DNA of 64,000 bases from Emticicia sp. CRIBPO. GTDB taxonomy: Bacteria > Bacteroidota > Bacteroidia > Cytophagales > Spirosomataceae. The stretch is from contig NZ_JAAAKV010000005.1 of NCBI RefSeq assembly GCF_009905725.1, positions 62,001 to 126,000 on the forward strand, in the 5' to 3' direction. Shown one piece after another: positions 63,219 through 64,000 of this stretch. The stretch's first letter is position 1, and each line of letters starts with the position of its first letter. The translations under genes were made by a program, and so were the position numbers. The notes below the pieces were generated by a model. That model was not told the origin of the DNA, did not search any database, and worked only from the letters and a program-made list of their open reading frames with translations.

Positions 63219-64000
63219 ATGTCGATTTTCAACATCAATGCTAAAAAGGCCCGCACTTTTGACGCCATTGTCATAGGGTCCGGTATCAGCGGAGGCTGGG
63301 CTGCCAAAGAGTTATGTGAAAAAGGCCTGAAAACATTGGTGCTTGAGCGGGGCCGGGATGTAAAACACATTACGGACTACCCGACTTCGATGAAAAACCC
63401 CTGGGAATTCGAACATCTCGGACAGGTTCCGGATAAAATAAAGGAAGAATACAAAATCCCGTCAAAACATTATATTTTCAGTGAAAGCACCCTTCATTTC
63501 CTGGTTAAAGACAAGGAACAGGAATACGTCCAGGACTTGCCGTTCGACTGGATGCGTGCTTACCAACTGGGTGGAAGGTCATTGTTATGGGCCAGACAGA
63601 CGCAAAGGTGGTCTGATTTTGATTTCGAAGGCCCTGCCCGCGACGGGTTTGCGGTCGACTGGCCCATCCGTTATGCAGACATTGCCCCATGGTATTCTTA
63701 TGTAGAAAAATTCGCCGGGATTTCAGGTAACCGTGACGGACTTCCTCATTTGCCCGATGGTGAGTTCTTGCCGCCACATGAAATGACCTGCGTTGAAAAA
63801 CATTTTAAGGAAAAAGTTTTACAAAAGTTCCCCGACCGTCATGTGATCATAGGCAGGGCAGCTCACCTGACAGCCCCCCAGCCCATCCACTTTCAGCAAG
63901 GACGGGCTCAATGCCAGCACAGGACTATTTGTGAAAGAGGTTGCCCTTATGGCGGATACTTCAGTACCAATGCATCGACCATGCCATGGGCTGAAAAAAC
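63219..64000 (+). CDS. GMC-family sugar oxidoreductase, copy 2 (3' partial)
   Basis: An ATG opens a frame that runs off the window (260 complete codons). It parallels copy 1 throughout: VIGSGISGGWAAKEL, VLERGRDVKHITDYPTSM, QLGGRSLLWARQTQRW, GPARDGFAVDWPI and QCQHRTICERGCPYGGYFS. It is clearly a tandem paralogue. It differs most at residues 67-85 (DKIKEEYKIPSKHYIFSE region), so the substrate pocket or partner surface may differ. No second small subunit lies between them. The C-terminal catalytic residues are outside the window. Confidence 0.92.
   Translation, partial: MSIFNINAKKARTFDAIVIGSGISGGWAAKELCEKGLKTLVLERGRDVKHITDYPTSMKNPWEFEHLGQVPDKIKEEYKIPSKHYIFSESTLHFLVKDKEQEYVQDLPFDWMRAYQLGGRSLLWARQTQRWSDFDFEGPARDGFAVDWPIRYADIAPWYSYVEKFAGISGNRDGLPHLPDGEFLPPHEMTCVEKHFKEKVLQKFPDRHVIIGRAAHLTAPQPIHFQQGRAQCQHRTICERGCPYGGYFSTNASTMPWAEK

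Noticed and set aside
1-64000. CRISPR arrays, prophage, insertion sequences, tRNA or rRNA genes
   Set aside because: No regularly spaced repeats, transposase or phage proteins, or cloverleaf-like sequences were recognised on either strand.

Overview
The window looks like a chromosomal stretch of a Bacteroidota bacterium, most likely order Cytophagales. The signs are a SusC/SusD pair, the type IX secretion protein PorT next to ubiE, an acpP-fabF-rnc cluster, DUF2795, DUF3667, DUF2911 and DUF1080 proteins, start sites that mostly lack Shine-Dalgarno sequences, and promoters of the Bacteroidota form TTTG-N20-TAnnTTTG. Genus cannot be resolved from sequence alone. I found no rRNA, tRNA, insertion sequence, prophage or CRISPR array. 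Most genes are core metabolism and envelope functions, interspersed with accessory carbohydrate genes.

Layout. 0-7 kb: 3' part of mnmD, a 3-oxoacid CoA-transferase pair (scoAB), a sugar porter, a small DUF2795 protein, cutC, then pyrD-ubiE-porT on the minus strand. 7.3-14 kb: a tetR-tolC-MFP-RND efflux operon. 14-21 kb: a membrane-anchored redoxin, mazG, a DUF3667 membrane protein, a large secreted esterase-like protein, a small secreted PepSY-like protein, an AlbA_2/Schlafen-like protein and a secreted SMP-30 lactonase-like protein. 21-31 kb: a PpiD-like folding factor, precorrin-2 dehydrogenase, acpP-fabF-rnc (minus), kdsA, ftsK, lolA and thiamine pyrophosphokinase. 31-35.5 kb: an AT-rich region with DnaA-box-like sites, nrdA without nrdB, and a flavin amine oxidase. 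35.6-40.7 kb: a SusC-SusD-lipoprotein operon (minus). 41-42.5 kb: a DinB protein and a lipoprotein with a collagen-like Gly-X-Y stretch. 42.6-47.4 kb: a leuC-leuD-synthase-leuB operon (minus) in which the synthase resembles Leptospira-type (R)-citramalate synthase more than classic LeuA. 47.5-55.4 kb: a membrane MutS-like ATPase, recG, a secreted GH130-like protein with glpK, and nadC. 55.4-64 kb: a LOG-family protein, a Tat-exported Gfo/Idh/MocA oxidoreductase, DUF2911, HpcH/HpaI aldolase, DUF1080 (3-keto-disaccharide hydrolase family), a secreted esterase, a Tat-signal small subunit and two tandem GMC oxidoreductases, the second cut by the window end.

How the genes may work together. The right end reads as a periplasmic sugar-oxidation module: GMC enzymes riding on one Tat-exported small subunit could make 3-keto-sugars, with the DUF1080 and Gfo/Idh/MocA proteins acting on the products. 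This is inference from families and gene order. The leu operon suggests leucine-pathway enzymes shared with isoleucine synthesis from pyruvate. Other points worth a second look are a 61-nt hairpin between leuD and the synthase gene, a perfect 21-bp inverted repeat at 18.4 kb, a DnaA-box cluster before nrdA, an inverted repeat flanking the DUF2795 promoter, a possibly leaderless recG, and an extra two-helix insert in the RND pump.
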